A stretch of 64,000 bases of DNA, from contig NZ_JOJL01000042.1 in NCBI RefSeq assembly GCF_000721705.1, positions 62,001-126,000 of the forward strand. The letters run 5' to 3'. This stretch comes from Actinoplanes subtropicus (lineage in GTDB: Bacteria; Actinomycetota; Actinomycetes; Mycobacteriales; Micromonosporaceae). Of this stretch, positions 51,738-61,160 are shown in pieces; positions within the stretch are counted from its first letter, which is position 1, and every line of letters starts with the position of its first letter. The notes under the pieces were generated by a model that made no database searches, was not told where the DNA came from, and saw only the letters and a program-made list of their open reading frames with translations. Made by a program: the position numbers and the translations under genes.

Positions 51738-52889
51738 TCACTGGTTGAGGGAGAGCGCCACGCGGCGCAGGAAGTCGGCGTTGCTCGGCGTCGTCCGCAA
51801 CTGGTCGAGCAGCTGGCGCATGGCGTCCCGCCGGTCCTGGCCGTTCAGGGCGCGCCGCAGCTGGCCGACCACCGCCAGCTCCGCCCGGCCGACCACGGTC
51901 TCGTCGTGCCGGGTGCCGGTCGCGGCGATGTCGATGGCCGGGTAGACGCGCGCCTCGGCGAGCGACCGGTCCAGCTTGAGCTCGGCGTTCCCGGTGCTCT
52001 TGAACTCCTCGAAGATCAGCGTGTCCATCGCCGAGCCGTTCTCGACGAGCGCGGTCGCGATGATGGTGAGCGACCCGCCGCCCTCGATGTTGCGGGCGGC
52101 GCCGAGGAACCGCTTCGGCGGATAAAGGGCGGAAGAATCCAAACCCCCCGATAGCGTACGCCCACGGCCGGGCGCGACGAGGTTGTAGGCGCGGCCGAGT
52201 CGCGTGATCGAGTCCAGCAGGACCACCACGTCCTCGCCCAGCTCGACGCGGCGCTTGGCCTGCTCGATCGCCAGCTCGGCCAGCGCGGTGTGCTCCTGCG
52301 GCGGCCGGTCGAAGGTCGCCGCGATCACCTCGCCCTTGACCGTGCGCTGCATGTCGGTCACCTCCTCGGGCCGCTCGTCGATCAGCACGACCATGAGGTG
52401 GACCTCCGGGTTGTTGCGCTCGATCGCGTTGGCGATCTGTTGCAGCACGATGGTCTTGCCGGCCATCGGCGGGGCGACGATCAGCGCCCGCTGGCCCTTG
52501 CCGATCGGCATGACCAGATCGATGATCCGGGTTTCCAGGGGAACGGGTCCGGTCTCCAGGCGCAGCCGCTCCTGCGGGTAGAGGGCGGTCAGCTCGTAGA
52601 AGTCGGGCCGGCGCTGCCCGGGCGGGCGGCCGTTGACCGCCTCCACCTGCAGGGTGACCGGCTTGCGGGGTTCGCCCGGCGTGCGGGCGAACCCGGTGAC
52701 CCGGTCGCCGCGGCGCAGCCCGAGCTGGCGGACCTGCTGGCGGGCGACCGGGATGTCGCCCGGGCCCGGCAGGTAGCCGTCGGCGCGCAGCCAGGCCCGG
52801 TCGTCGACGATGTCGAGGAGCGCGTCGACGGCGACGTCGGCTGCCTCGGTGGTGGGGTTCTTGGGTGTACGGGTAGCAACAGTTGTCAT
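51738..52889 (-). CDS. Short-form transcription termination factor Rho paralogue
   Basis: This 383-residue protein has an RNA-binding OB domain (GYLPGPGDIPVARQQVRQLGL) and the hexameric RecA-type ATPase. It lacks the large N-terminal extension seen in the housekeeping actinobacterial Rho (about 600-700 residues). The P-loop reads PPMAGKT at 140-146: the Walker Lys145 is kept, but Met142 replaces the usual Lys of PPKAGKT. LLDSITRLGRAYN (Q-loop region), SGGLDSSALYPPKRFLGAARNIE (R-loop region) and FLRRVALSLNQ are family-typical. It is probably a second Rho, perhaps specialised or drug-tolerant. The ATG follows GGAG by seven bases. Confidence 0.92.
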   Translation of the reverse strand: MTTVATRTPKNPTTEAADVAVDALLDIVDDRAWLRADGYLPGPGDIPVARQQVRQLGLRRGDRVTGFARTPGEPRKPVTLQVEAVNGRPPGQRRPDFYELTALYPQERLRLETGPVPLETRIIDLVMPIGKGQRALIVAPPMAGKTIVLQQIANAIERNNPEVHLMVVLIDERPEEVTDMQRTVKGEVIAATFDRPPQEHTALAELAIEQAKRRVELGEDVVVLLDSITRLGRAYNLVAPGRGRTLSGGLDSSALYPPKRFLGAARNIEGGGSLTIIATALVENGSAMDTLIFEEFKSTGNAELKLDRSLAEARVYPAIDIAATGTRHDETVVGRAELAVVGQLRRALNGQDRRDAMRQLLDQLRTTPSNADFLRRVALSLNQ

Positions 52890-53158
52890 CGAGGGACTCC
52901 TGGAGAAACCGCGCGTCGCCATCGCACAGGCAGACGCCTACGGCAAAATGAATGGAAAGCGGCCGGGATACAGAACCTTCGGCCTTGGGATCTGCGGGGG
53001 CTCTCGCCGACATCCGCGCGATCCGATTGCGGCAAAGATAGCACACGGCCCCCGCCGCGGTAGCGTTCAACTTGGTGACACATGATGTTCCCCAGCGCTT
53101 CGCCTCGCCGGTGTGGGATGGGGCCTCGTAGAACTGGGCAGGGAGTCTGAGCCGGGTC

Positions 53159-54019
53159 GTGCATCACGCGAATCACTACTACGGGCACAGCCATGTCCTG
53201 GCTCGCTACTGCGGGCTCGACGACACCGACCCGCCCCGCCTGCGCGGCTACCTGCAGCACGGCTGGAACATCGGCGACGGTCTCGCCCCCGACCACGAGT
53301 TCGTGCCCGGCGTGCCGAGCTTCCTGTGGTCCGAGCGCACCCGCCGGCGGGCCTGGTCGCTGGGCCGCCGCCAGCTGTACGTGACCGGCTCGCCCTTCGC
53401 GTACCTGCTCATGATGGAACCCATCGATCCGGCGACGCCGCGCGAGGGCACCATCTGGTATCCCTTCCACGGCTGGGAGGGGCAGCACGTCGAGGGCGAC
53501 CACGCCGCGCTGATGGCCGAGATCCGGGCGACGGAGCCCGGCCCGGTCACGGTCTGCCTGTACTGGCAGGAGTACCGCTCCACCAAGCTGCGCCGGCAGT
53601 ACGAGGCGGCCGGCTTCCGGGTGATCTGCCACGGCTACCGCGGCGGCTGGTGGAAGGATCTCGACCCCGGCTTCCTCTACCGCCAGCTCGGCGAGCTGCG
53701 CCGGCACGCCCGGGTCGCCTCCAACCGGCTGTGCAGCGCGGTGTTCTACGGCGCGCTCGCCGGCTGCGCGCCGGCCGTCTACGGCGACCCGATGCACCTG
53801 CGGAACGAGAAGCCGGCGTTCGGCGGCCACGAGCGCATCCTGCGCGAGTGGGCCGCCCTGCACGGCGCCCAGGTCGACCCGGCGCTGGCCCGCTCGATCG
53901 CGGTCGAGGAACTCGGCGCCGACCGGCTGCTCGCCCCGCCCGAACTGCGCCGGCTGCTCGGCTGGCCGATGCCCCGTAGCGTCGAGGACGCCGAACTGAC
54001 CGGAGTGCTGCCCCGATGA
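53159..54019 (+). CDS. Uncharacterised protein, likely surface-glycan assembly
   Basis: This is a 286-residue protein of unknown family. Distinctive segments are ANHYYGHSHVLARYCGLDD, LQHGWNIGDGLAP, TIWYPFHGWEGQHVEGDH and NEKPAFGGHERILREWAAL. The HGW and PFHGW pattern and the aromatic/His-rich N-terminus resemble proteins of capsule/teichoic-acid clusters (glycerophosphotransferase or glycosyltransferase-like fold), but I cannot assign the activity. It overlaps the methyltransferase-like gene by four bases (ATGA), and the pair lies next to two glycosyltransferases and an LCP ligase. The GTG start at 53159 is the only in-frame candidate I find. Confidence 0.75.
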   Translation: MHHANHYYGHSHVLARYCGLDDTDPPRLRGYLQHGWNIGDGLAPDHEFVPGVPSFLWSERTRRRAWSLGRRQLYVTGSPFAYLLMMEPIDPATPREGTIWYPFHGWEGQHVEGDHAALMAEIRATEPGPVTVCLYWQEYRSTKLRRQYEAAGFRVICHGYRGGWWKDLDPGFLYRQLGELRRHARVASNRLCSAVFYGALAGCAPAVYGDPMHLRNEKPAFGGHERILREWAALHGAQVDPALARSIAVEELGADRLLAPPELRRLLGWPMPRSVEDAELTGVLPR

Positions 54020-55425
54020 CCGTCCAGATGATCGGCGGCGAGATGCTGCACTGGTCCGACCTGTCCGGCACGCACGGCCCGAGGCCGTTGAGCGCCGCGC
54101 TGGCGGCGCCGCTGCTGGCCGGCCTGCCGGGCCGCGTGCTGGTGGCCGGGCCGCACGACCCGGCCGGGCTGCCGGCCGGCGCGACGGTGCTGGTGCGCGG
54201 CGTGGCCGACGCCGAGGCGCTCGCCGGCCGGGGCGCGTCCGTACTGTGCGGGAGCCTGGAGAAGCAGGCGGCCGAGCCGGCGTTCGACACCGTGGTCGCG
54301 CTCGACGGGCTCGAGCGGCTCTGCACCCCCGAGGCGCCCGACCTGGGCTGGGAGGAGACGCTCGGGCTGCTGCTCGCCGTGCTCAGGCCGGGCGGGCGGC
54401 TGCTGCTCGGCGTGCCGAACGACTTCGGGCTCGACCGGCTCATCGCGCTCCCGCCGTCGCCGGCCGACACCGACTGGGTGGCCCCGGACGGCCCGGTCAC
54501 CTCGGCCGACCTGCACCCGCGGCTGGCCGCGGCCGGCTTCCCGGTGGTCCGCGAGTACGCGGCGTACCCGGGCGCCCTGCTCGGCGCCGAGGTGCTGGCC
54601 GACCCGGGGCTGCGCGGCTTCCTCGGGGCGACGCTGACCGCCGCCGCGCCCGCCGAGGGGCGGCTCGCCGACCCGGGCCGGCTCATCGCCGGTGCGCTGC
54701 GGCACGGCCTGGCCGCCCAGCTCGCGCCCGGCTGGATCCTGCTCGCCGGGGACATCGCCGCCGGCCCGGCCGCGGTGCTGCCGACCGGCGCGGTCCGGCT
54801 GGACGGCGGCGCGTGGTTCCAGGGCGACGGCACGCCGATCCCGGCCGGGCGCACGCTTGCGGACCTGATACTGGCCGCCTGCGGGCGGCGGGCGCTGCCG
54901 GCCGTACGGGAACTGCTCACCGCCTGGCAGGAGAGCCCGGCCGCCGGCGTGCCGGCCGATCAGGTCGTGGTCGACGCGGCCGGCGGCTGCCACGGCCTCG
55001 CCGCCCCGGGCACCCCGGTCGCGGCCCTCCGCTCGCTGGCCGCCTGGCTGATCGGGGGCGGGTACGCCCACCTGTGGCCGAGCCCGGCCGACGAGGCGGA
55101 GCTGACGGCGCTGCTGGCCGGGATGACCGGGCGGGAGCTCGACCCGCACGCGGTGCCGGCCGGTCCGGGCCGCCCGGACGGGGGGTCGCTCCGCGAGCTG
55201 CGGGTCGAACGCGACCGGTTGGAGCAGGAGCTGGCCGACGCGCGGGCGAGGCATGAGTTCTACGAGCGGACCGTCGCGAGCCGGGATGCGGAGCTCAAGC
55301 GGGTCCGCCAGGTGAACGCCCTGCTGTCCGCGACTGTTCCCGGCCGGGCGGCGAACACCGTCGTGGACGGGCTGAAGGCGGGTCGGCGCGCGGTCCGCGC
55401 GGTCGTGAAGCGGACCCGCAGCTGA
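54016..55425 (+). CDS. Methyltransferase-like protein with C-terminal coiled coil
   Basis: This 469-residue protein has an N-terminal region with a degenerate class I methyltransferase-like layout: RVLVAGPHDPAG (motif I-like), FDTVVALDGLERLC and LLAVLRPGGRLLLGVPNDFG (motif IV-VI-like). The middle has WFQGDGTPIPAGRTLADLI. The final about 90 residues form a predicted coiled coil (RELRVERDRLEQELADARA). The GxGxG loop of active methyltransferases is poorly kept, so activity is doubtful. Coupled to the preceding gene, it may scaffold or modify a surface glycan. Confidence 0.72.
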   Translation: MTVQMIGGEMLHWSDLSGTHGPRPLSAALAAPLLAGLPGRVLVAGPHDPAGLPAGATVLVRGVADAEALAGRGASVLCGSLEKQAAEPAFDTVVALDGLERLCTPEAPDLGWEETLGLLLAVLRPGGRLLLGVPNDFGLDRLIALPPSPADTDWVAPDGPVTSADLHPRLAAAGFPVVREYAAYPGALLGAEVLADPGLRGFLGATLTAAAPAEGRLADPGRLIAGALRHGLAAQLAPGWILLAGDIAAGPAAVLPTGAVRLDGGAWFQGDGTPIPAGRTLADLILAACGRRALPAVRELLTAWQESPAAGVPADQVVVDAAGGCHGLAAPGTPVAALRSLAAWLIGGGYAHLWPSPADEAELTALLAGMTGRELDPHAVPAGPGRPDGGSLRELRVERDRLEQELADARARHEFYERTVASRDAELKRVRQVNALLSATVPGRAANTVVDGLKAGRRAVRAVVKRTRS

Positions 55426-55520
55426 TCTTCCTACCCGTTCGGGGGCTGGTCCGAACCGGTCGGATAAGACAGCATCACCCTTCGGTGTGGCCGCCCATCG
55501 GCCCCGAGTCACGGAGAGTC

Positions 55521-56132
55521 ATGTCCTACCCCGCAGTGCCACCGTCCTCGGAGGACCCCACCGCCGGCCTCGGCTCCAATCGGGACGGTTACACCCGCAG
55601 CTTCGACCCGCCGCCGCCGGCCGATCCGTATCTGCCGCCGGCGCCGCCGCTCCCGCCGCCGGTGTCCGCACCGCCGATCCCGGCCTACCAGCCGCCGCCC
55701 GTGCCCTACCCGCCGGTCGCGCCGCCGCCGGCCTCGCCGTACCAGCCGCCGTACCCGCCGGTCGCGCCGGCGCCGTACCAGCCGTCCTATGCGCCGCCGC
55801 CGGCCTACGCGTCGCAGCCGTTCTTCCCGGCGGCCGGTGGCTATCCGCCGCCGTTCCCGCCGACGGCCGTGGCCACCACGCCCACCTCCAGCTGGTCGGT
55901 GGCCGCGCTGGTGCTGGGCATCCTCGGGGCCTTCGCCTGGTGCACCCTCGGCATCCCGTGCGTGCTCGCCGTGATCTTCGGCCACCTCGGCCTGAACGAG
56001 ACCAAGCTCGGCGCCAAGTCCGGCCGGGGCATGGCGATCGCCGGCCTGGTCCTCGGCTATGTGGGTCTGGTTGTGACCGCCGCGTTCTTCATCTGGGGGT
56101 TCGCCTCAAACGCGGCCGGCACCTCACCCTGA
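55521..56132 (+). CDS. Proline-rich DUF4190-type membrane protein
   Basis: This 203-residue protein has a proline-rich cytoplasmic N-terminus (residues about 25-115, repeated PPAPPLPPP/PYQPP) followed by two membrane helices separated by a short polar loop with HLGLNETK. That is the DUF4190 pattern, VAALVLGILG then GRGMAIAGLVLGYVGLV. The ATG at 55521 follows GGAGAG. The function is unknown; such proteins are frequent in actinomycetes and may act as envelope scaffolds. Its 3' end overlaps the convergent glycosyltransferase by nine bases. Confidence 0.88.
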   Translation: MSYPAVPPSSEDPTAGLGSNRDGYTRSFDPPPPADPYLPPAPPLPPPVSAPPIPAYQPPPVPYPPVAPPPASPYQPPYPPVAPAPYQPSYAPPPAYASQPFFPAAGGYPPPFPPTAVATTPTSSWSVAALVLGILGAFAWCTLGIPCVLAVIFGHLGLNETKLGAKSGRGMAIAGLVLGYVGLVVTAAFFIWGFASNAAGTSP

Positions 56133-57239
56133 GCGGCCGGCCGTCACCTCGTCGTAGATGTCCTCGAGGCGGGCGGTCTGCTTCACCAGGTCGAACTTGC
56201 TGGTCATCAGGGTCCGGGCCTGCTGACCCAGCTTCTCCCGCAGCCCCTCGTCGTCGAGCAGGCGGGACAGGTTGGCGGCCAGGCCCACCCGGTCGCCCTC
56301 GGCGGAGAGCAGCCCGGTCTCGCCGTCCACTACCGCCTCGGGGATGCCGCTGTGGTGGGTGGAGACCACCGGAAGGCCCAGCGCGGCCGCCTCCATCACG
56401 GTCGTCGGCAGGCCCTCGGTGTCGCCGTCCGCCGCCGTGCGCGACGGTGCGGCCAGCAGTCGCGAGGCGAGCAGCACCTGGCGCACGTCGCCGGGGCTCT
56501 GCATGCCGAGGAAGGTGGCATCGACCCCCAATTCCCTTGCGTACGCCCGCATGCCCGCAAGCAATGGCCCGGAGCCGATGAGCACGGCCCGCGGGCGGCG
56601 GGGCGCCAGTCCCGCGAGGGCGGCCAGCAGGTCGTCGACGCCCTTCTTCTCGACGAAGCGGCCGATGAAGACCACGTCCCACTGCTTCGGCGCCGGGTCG
56701 GGCGCCGGCGGGATCGGCACGCCCGAGTAGTGCACCCGGACCTTGGCCGGGTCGGCGCCCCAGCCGATCGCCTTCGAGCGGATCACCTCGGAGACGGCCA
56801 GCACGACCGCGGCGCGGGAGAACACCGTACGCAGGTTTCGGCGGTAGCGGACGCCGTGCGCGCCGGTGCTGGCCGGCTGGCGGGTCACGTCGTGGCCGTG
56901 CACGGTGACGATCAGCGGCAGCCGCAGGCGCTTGGCCTCGCCGCTGACCAGCCAGCCGTCGCCGCCGAAGTGGGCGTGCACCAGGCCGGGGGAGACCTCC
57001 TCGAGCAGCCGGCGCAGGCGCGGCGAGCCGCCGGTCAGGCGCAGCCGGAGGAAGGATTTGCGATCACGCGGCGACGGGTAGGCGATCAGGTCGCTCTCCC
57101 GGGCCACCGCCGAGTCGACCTTGGTGGCCCCGAGGTAGACTGGCTGCCAGCGGGTGAGCGCGTCGCCCTGGTTACGGACGAACGTCTCGGAGCCGCCGAG
57201 CATCGCGCTGCGCCAGATAGCGACCCGCGGCTCAGGCAT
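56124..57239 (-). CDS. GT4-family glycosyltransferase
   Basis: This 371-residue GT-B enzyme has a donor-binding C-terminal domain with VVFIGRFVEKKGVDDLLAAL and the sugar-nucleotide loop DGDTEGLPTTVMEAAALGLPVVSTHHSGIPEAV (the E-x7-E pattern). The N-terminal acceptor domain includes GLVHAHFGGDGWLVS. It is coupled to the preceding GT2 gene by an 8-bp overlap. Probable role: adding sugars to a lipid-linked surface glycan. The sugar donor cannot be told from sequence. Confidence 0.93.
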   Translation of the reverse strand: MPEPRVAIWRSAMLGGSETFVRNQGDALTRWQPVYLGATKVDSAVARESDLIAYPSPRDRKSFLRLRLTGGSPRLRRLLEEVSPGLVHAHFGGDGWLVSGEAKRLRLPLIVTVHGHDVTRQPASTGAHGVRYRRNLRTVFSRAAVVLAVSEVIRSKAIGWGADPAKVRVHYSGVPIPPAPDPAPKQWDVVFIGRFVEKKGVDDLLAALAGLAPRRPRAVLIGSGPLLAGMRAYARELGVDATFLGMQSPGDVRQVLLASRLLAAPSRTAADGDTEGLPTTVMEAAALGLPVVSTHHSGIPEAVVDGETGLLSAEGDRVGLAANLSRLLDDEGLREKLGQQARTLMTSKFDLVKQTARLEDIYDEVTAGRSG

Positions 57240-58212
57240 CGACCGTTTCCGGCTTTTCCGGCTCTTCCGGCCGGTCAGCGGCGCGGCGGCCGACGATCAG
57301 GTCGCGCACCCGCGCCCGCAGCGTGGGCGGCAGCGCCCAGATCTGCAGGAACGTCACGTAGTCGAGCATCCCGGGGCGGCCGTGCCGACGCGCCTCGGAC
57401 AGCAGCGACCGGAACACCTTGCCGCTGCGGGTGGGCGCGGCCATCGAACTGAGCACACTCATCGTGAACGCAGCATAGGCGCGCGGCGTGAACAGCTCCC
57501 GGTTGGCCCGCAGCCAGGCGAGCTGCTCCTCCCACGGGTTCTGCAGGCTGATCCGGTCGCGGTCCTCGTCCTGGTGCCAGAGGACGAGCGGCTCGCCGGC
57601 GTAGAGCAGCTCGACATCCGGCTCCCGCACCGCCCGCAGCGCCCAGTCCAGCTCCTGCTGGCGGCGCAGCCCCACGGTGAACGGCACCCGGCGCAGCAGC
57701 TCGGTGGGCGCCATGATCGTCGAGGTCTGGATGAACCCCTCGCCGTAGAACAGGCCGCGGCGGACGGTGAAGTACTCGCTGAGCGGCTCGCCCGGGGCCG
57801 GCAGCCGGCGCGGCATCACGTTGTCGGCGCGGGGCGTGCGGCTGATCATGCGCGTCGCCACCACCGGGGACGCCTTGCCGGCGGTCGCCGCGAGCTTCAG
57901 CTGGGTCTCGATCTTGTGGGGCAGCCACTCGTCGTCGTCGTCGAGCAGCGCGGTCCACTTGCCGGTGGCGGCCAGCGCGCCCTGGTTCCGCGCGTTCGGC
58001 GCCTTGCCCCGCTCGGCCAGCACCAGCACGCGCAGCCGCGGGTCGCCGACCTGGGCGAGGGCCGCCTCGGTCGCCGGGTCGGGCCCGTCCACCACGACGA
58101 TCACCTCGAGCGCGGTGTGGGTCTGCGCGAGCGCGCTCCGGACGGCGCGGACGGCCAGGTCCGGGCGGTTGAGCGTCGGGATGACGACGCTGACGTCCGG
58201 CGGTGTCGACAT
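57232..58212 (-). CDS. GT2-family glycosyltransferase
   Basis: This 326-residue GT-A enzyme begins VSVVIPTLNRPDLAVRAVRSAL, with the nucleotide-binding strand VIVVVDGPDP and the DxD-like LLDDDDEWLP segment. The catalytic-region features QQELDWALRAV and EPLVLWHQDED follow. The ATG at 58212 gives the family start; the longer frame to 58254 lacks a site. It heads a two-gene operon with the GT4 enzyme and is divergent from the LCP gene, whose product attaches glycopolymers to the wall. A joint role in surface-glycan synthesis is likely. Confidence 0.92.
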   Translation of the reverse strand: MSTPPDVSVVIPTLNRPDLAVRAVRSALAQTHTALEVIVVVDGPDPATEAALAQVGDPRLRVLVLAERGKAPNARNQGALAATGKWTALLDDDDEWLPHKIETQLKLAATAGKASPVVATRMISRTPRADNVMPRRLPAPGEPLSEYFTVRRGLFYGEGFIQTSTIMAPTELLRRVPFTVGLRRQQELDWALRAVREPDVELLYAGEPLVLWHQDEDRDRISLQNPWEEQLAWLRANRELFTPRAYAAFTMSVLSSMAAPTRSGKVFRSLLSEARRHGRPGMLDYVTFLQIWALPPTLRARVRDLIVGRRAADRPEEPEKPETVDA

Positions 58213-58423
58213 GGGTGACCTGCTAACGCGATGGGGACGGAGAGCCGGTCGCAAGATAAGAGAGGCAGGCGGACGGCGGGTTAACGACAGGCTGCCGGGG
58301 GACGAAGCGGACGGAATGCACAGGACCTTGACCGAGATTTCTCACGAAACTCCCACCTCGGGTAACCCATCCGTTATCACCCGACGTCCGTAGCTAGTAC
58401 GCAAGGATGTCGCGGAGAAGGAG

Positions 58424-59611
58424 ATGATCTTGAGACGGACCGCCCGACGGGCCACCCGACGGACCGCCCGCGCACGACGCCGCCGCAGTCCCCGCTGGGC
58501 CCTCTGGTGCATCAGTCTCGGCGCCCTGCTGGCGATCGTCGGCGGCGGCGGGGCGGTGGCCCTCCGCGCGACGGTCGGCGCCGCGACCCGGACGGTGGCG
58601 CAGCAGAACCTGCTGGGCGCCGGGGCCTCCGAGGCGAAGCACGTCTCCGTCACCGGGGCGAAGAACGTCCTGCTGGTCGGGATCGACGCCCGGAAGGACG
58701 CGCTGCCCACGGCCGGCACCCGATCCGACTCGATCATCCTGCTGCACATCCCGTCCGGCCACGACTCGGGCTACATGATCTCACTTCCCAGGGACAGCTA
58801 CGTGCCGATCCCGGCGTACGACAACGGCGTGCAGAAGTGGGCCGGCGGGAAAAACAAGATCAACTCGGCGTTCTTCTTCGGCAGCCGGGGGCTGACCGGG
58901 CCGGCCGCGCTGTCGCACGGCTTCGAGCTGCTCACCCTGACGATCAAACAGCTGACCGGGATCACCCCGGACGCCGGCGCGATCATCGACTTCGAGGGCT
59001 TCAAGAACGTGGTGAACGTGCTCGGCAAGGTCTGCATGTACGTGGACGAGGACACCACCTCGATCCACGCCGGGATCAACGACAAGACCGGCAAGCCGGC
59101 CGCGCCGTACGTGATCAATCCGGACGGCACGCTGAAGTCGAAGATCCGCGGGGTGACCGCGAAGTTCTACGCCAAGGGCAACCACTGCTTCACCCCGGCC
59201 GAGGCGCTCGACTTCGTCCGCCAGCGCGACCTGCTGGCGAACAAGGACTTCGACTACGGCCGCCAGCGGCACCAGCAGCAGTTCTTCAAGGCCATCGTCA
59301 ACCAGGCGGTGAAGGACGGCCTCTCCTCGCCGACCAAGCTGCCCGGCCTGATCAAGGCGATCGGCTCGACCATGACGGTCGACTCCGGCCGCATCTCCCT
59401 CGAGGACTGGGTGTTCGCGATGAAGGGGATCAACCCGAGCGACCTGGTCACGATCAAGACGAACGAGGGCAAGTTCAACCCGAGGTCGATCGCCGGCATC
59501 GGGGAGGTCGAGATCCTCAGCCCGGACAGCCTGCAACTGCTGGAATCGGCCAAGGACGACACCGTCGCCCGGTTCGCCGCCGAGCACCCCACCTGGGTGT
59601 CCGCCACCTGA
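58424..59611 (+). CDS. LytR-CpsA-Psr (LCP) family glycopolymer ligase
   Basis: This is a 395-residue type II membrane protein. An extremely basic N-terminus (RRTARRATRRTARARRRR) precedes one helix. The LCP catalytic domain follows: VLLVGIDARKDALPTAGTRSD, ILLHIPSGHDSGYMISLPRDS and NKINSAFFFGSRG with the conserved Arg/Asp residues, ending DFVRQRDLLANKDFDYGRQRHQQ. Such enzymes transfer undecaprenyl-linked polymers onto peptidoglycan. The start may be ATG 58424 or TTG 58430, which sits six bases after AAGGAG. The genes on both sides supply glycosyltransferases and methyltransferase-like proteins. Confidence 0.92.
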   Translation: MILRRTARRATRRTARARRRRSPRWALWCISLGALLAIVGGGGAVALRATVGAATRTVAQQNLLGAGASEAKHVSVTGAKNVLLVGIDARKDALPTAGTRSDSIILLHIPSGHDSGYMISLPRDSYVPIPAYDNGVQKWAGGKNKINSAFFFGSRGLTGPAALSHGFELLTLTIKQLTGITPDAGAIIDFEGFKNVVNVLGKVCMYVDEDTTSIHAGINDKTGKPAAPYVINPDGTLKSKIRGVTAKFYAKGNHCFTPAEALDFVRQRDLLANKDFDYGRQRHQQQFFKAIVNQAVKDGLSSPTKLPGLIKAIGSTMTVDSGRISLEDWVFAMKGINPSDLVTIKTNEGKFNPRSIAGIGEVEILSPDSLQLLESAKDDTVARFAAEHPTWVSAT

Positions 59612-59649
59612 TCCCTCAACCGCGCGCCCGGCGTGCCGATCTCACCGGC

Positions 59650-61092
59650 ATGCCGAGGCGTGCCGGGATCTGGTGGCTCCTGTTGAGCGTGCCGGTGGCC
59701 CTCAGCAACGCCTGGCTGCCCGGCGGCGGGCTGGCCTCCTGGATCTGCTACGACGGCCTCGGCGTGGTCAGCTGCGTCGTGATGGTGGTCGCGCTCGGCC
59801 GGCTGCGACCGCCGAGCGCCCGGATGTGGTGGCTGCTGGCGGCCGGCTCGATCTTCTCGGTGCTCGGCGACCTCGTGTACGACGTGCTGCTCAACATCCT
59901 GCACGTGGACGCGTATCCCAGCGTCGCCGACGTCTTCTACCTGCTGTCCTACCCGGTGACGGTGGGCGGGCTCGGCCTGCTGGTCCGCGGGCGTACCCGG
60001 GGCCGCGACCGGGTCGGGCTGCTCGACGCCGCGATCGTCTCGACCGCCCTGGCCCTGCCGGCCTGGACGTTCGTGATCCGGCCGATCAGCGAGCTGGACC
60101 ACGCGGGGCTCGGCGACCAGCTCGTCTCCCTGGCGTACCCCGTCTTCGATGTGCTCCTGGTGGTGATGACCGCCCGGCTGGTCACCACGCCCGGGTCCCG
60201 CCGCCTGCCCGTCCCGTTCCTGATGCTGGTCATCGCCCAGGTCACCCGGATGCTGTCGGACATCTCGTTCAGCGCCACCTCGATCGTCGGCGGCGACTTC
60301 CCGTGGCTGAATCCCGGCTGGGTCCTCACCTACCTGCTCACCACGGCGGCGCTGCTGCATCCGGCGGCCGGGCGGATCGACGAGCCCGGCCCGCAGCGCG
60401 ACGCCGGCGTGCTCTCCACCCCGCGACTCACCCTGCTCGCGGCGGCCTCGCTGCTGGCGCCGGCGGTGCTCGTGGTGGAGGGCCTGCGGAACGCTCACAA
60501 GATCGACTGGGTGGCCGTGGCGATCGGCAGCACCATCCTGTTCCTGCTGGTGGTGGCACGGATGAAGCTGCTGCTCAACCGGGTGCACCGGCAGGCCCGG
60601 CAGCTCGAGCAGCTGGCCCACCTGGACGGGCTGACCGGCGTGCCGAACCGCCGCTCCTGGGACGACGCGCTGACCCGGGAGCTCGCCCGGGCCCGCCGGT
60701 CCGGCGAACCCGTCGTGGTCGGCCTCCTCGACCTGGACTTCTTCAAGAAATTCAACGATGCGTACGGGCACCAGGCCGGTGACCTGCTGCTCAAGGAGGC
60801 GGCGGCCGGCTGGCGGGCGCAGCTGCGCGACCCGGACGTGCTCGCCCGGTACGGCGGCGAGGAGTTCGGCGTGGTCATCGCCGGGCTCGCCGCCGCCGAC
60901 GCCCTGGCCATCGTCTCGCGGCTGCGCCCGGCCACCCCGCGCGGGCAGACCTTCTCCGCCGGGCTGGCCGCGTGGGACGGCCACGAGTCGGCCGAGGAGC
61001 TGGTCCACCGCGCCGACCAGGCGCTGTACCTGGCGAAGGACGCCGGCCGGGATCGGGTGTTCCTTGCCGAGGATGTCACCCTCGCGGGGTAG
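59650..61092 (+). CDS. Membrane-bound diguanylate cyclase (GGDEF)
   Basis: This 480-residue protein has about eight hydrophobic helices (residues 10-330) resembling MHYT/7TM-like sensors, then a GGDEF domain. The domain has LAHLDGLTGVPNRRSWDDAL, DLDFFKKFNDAYGHQAGD and an intact active site RYGGEEFGVVIAG. A RDPD sequence five residues before it fits the RxxD allosteric I-site for c-di-GMP feedback. No EAL domain follows. It should produce c-di-GMP in response to an unknown membrane signal. It starts at ATG 59650, 38 bp after the LCP gene. Confidence 0.93.
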   Translation: MPRRAGIWWLLLSVPVALSNAWLPGGGLASWICYDGLGVVSCVVMVVALGRLRPPSARMWWLLAAGSIFSVLGDLVYDVLLNILHVDAYPSVADVFYLLSYPVTVGGLGLLVRGRTRGRDRVGLLDAAIVSTALALPAWTFVIRPISELDHAGLGDQLVSLAYPVFDVLLVVMTARLVTTPGSRRLPVPFLMLVIAQVTRMLSDISFSATSIVGGDFPWLNPGWVLTYLLTTAALLHPAAGRIDEPGPQRDAGVLSTPRLTLLAAASLLAPAVLVVEGLRNAHKIDWVAVAIGSTILFLLVVARMKLLLNRVHRQARQLEQLAHLDGLTGVPNRRSWDDALTRELARARRSGEPVVVGLLDLDFFKKFNDAYGHQAGDLLLKEAAAGWRAQLRDPDVLARYGGEEFGVVIAGLAAADALAIVSRLRPATPRGQTFSAGLAAWDGHESAEELVHRADQALYLAKDAGRDRVFLAEDVTLAG

Positions 61093-61160
61093 CGCCGTCG
61101 CACAGTGTTGTGGGTACCGTGGTTCCGCACCCCGCCACCCGCGATGGACAGGGGAGGACC

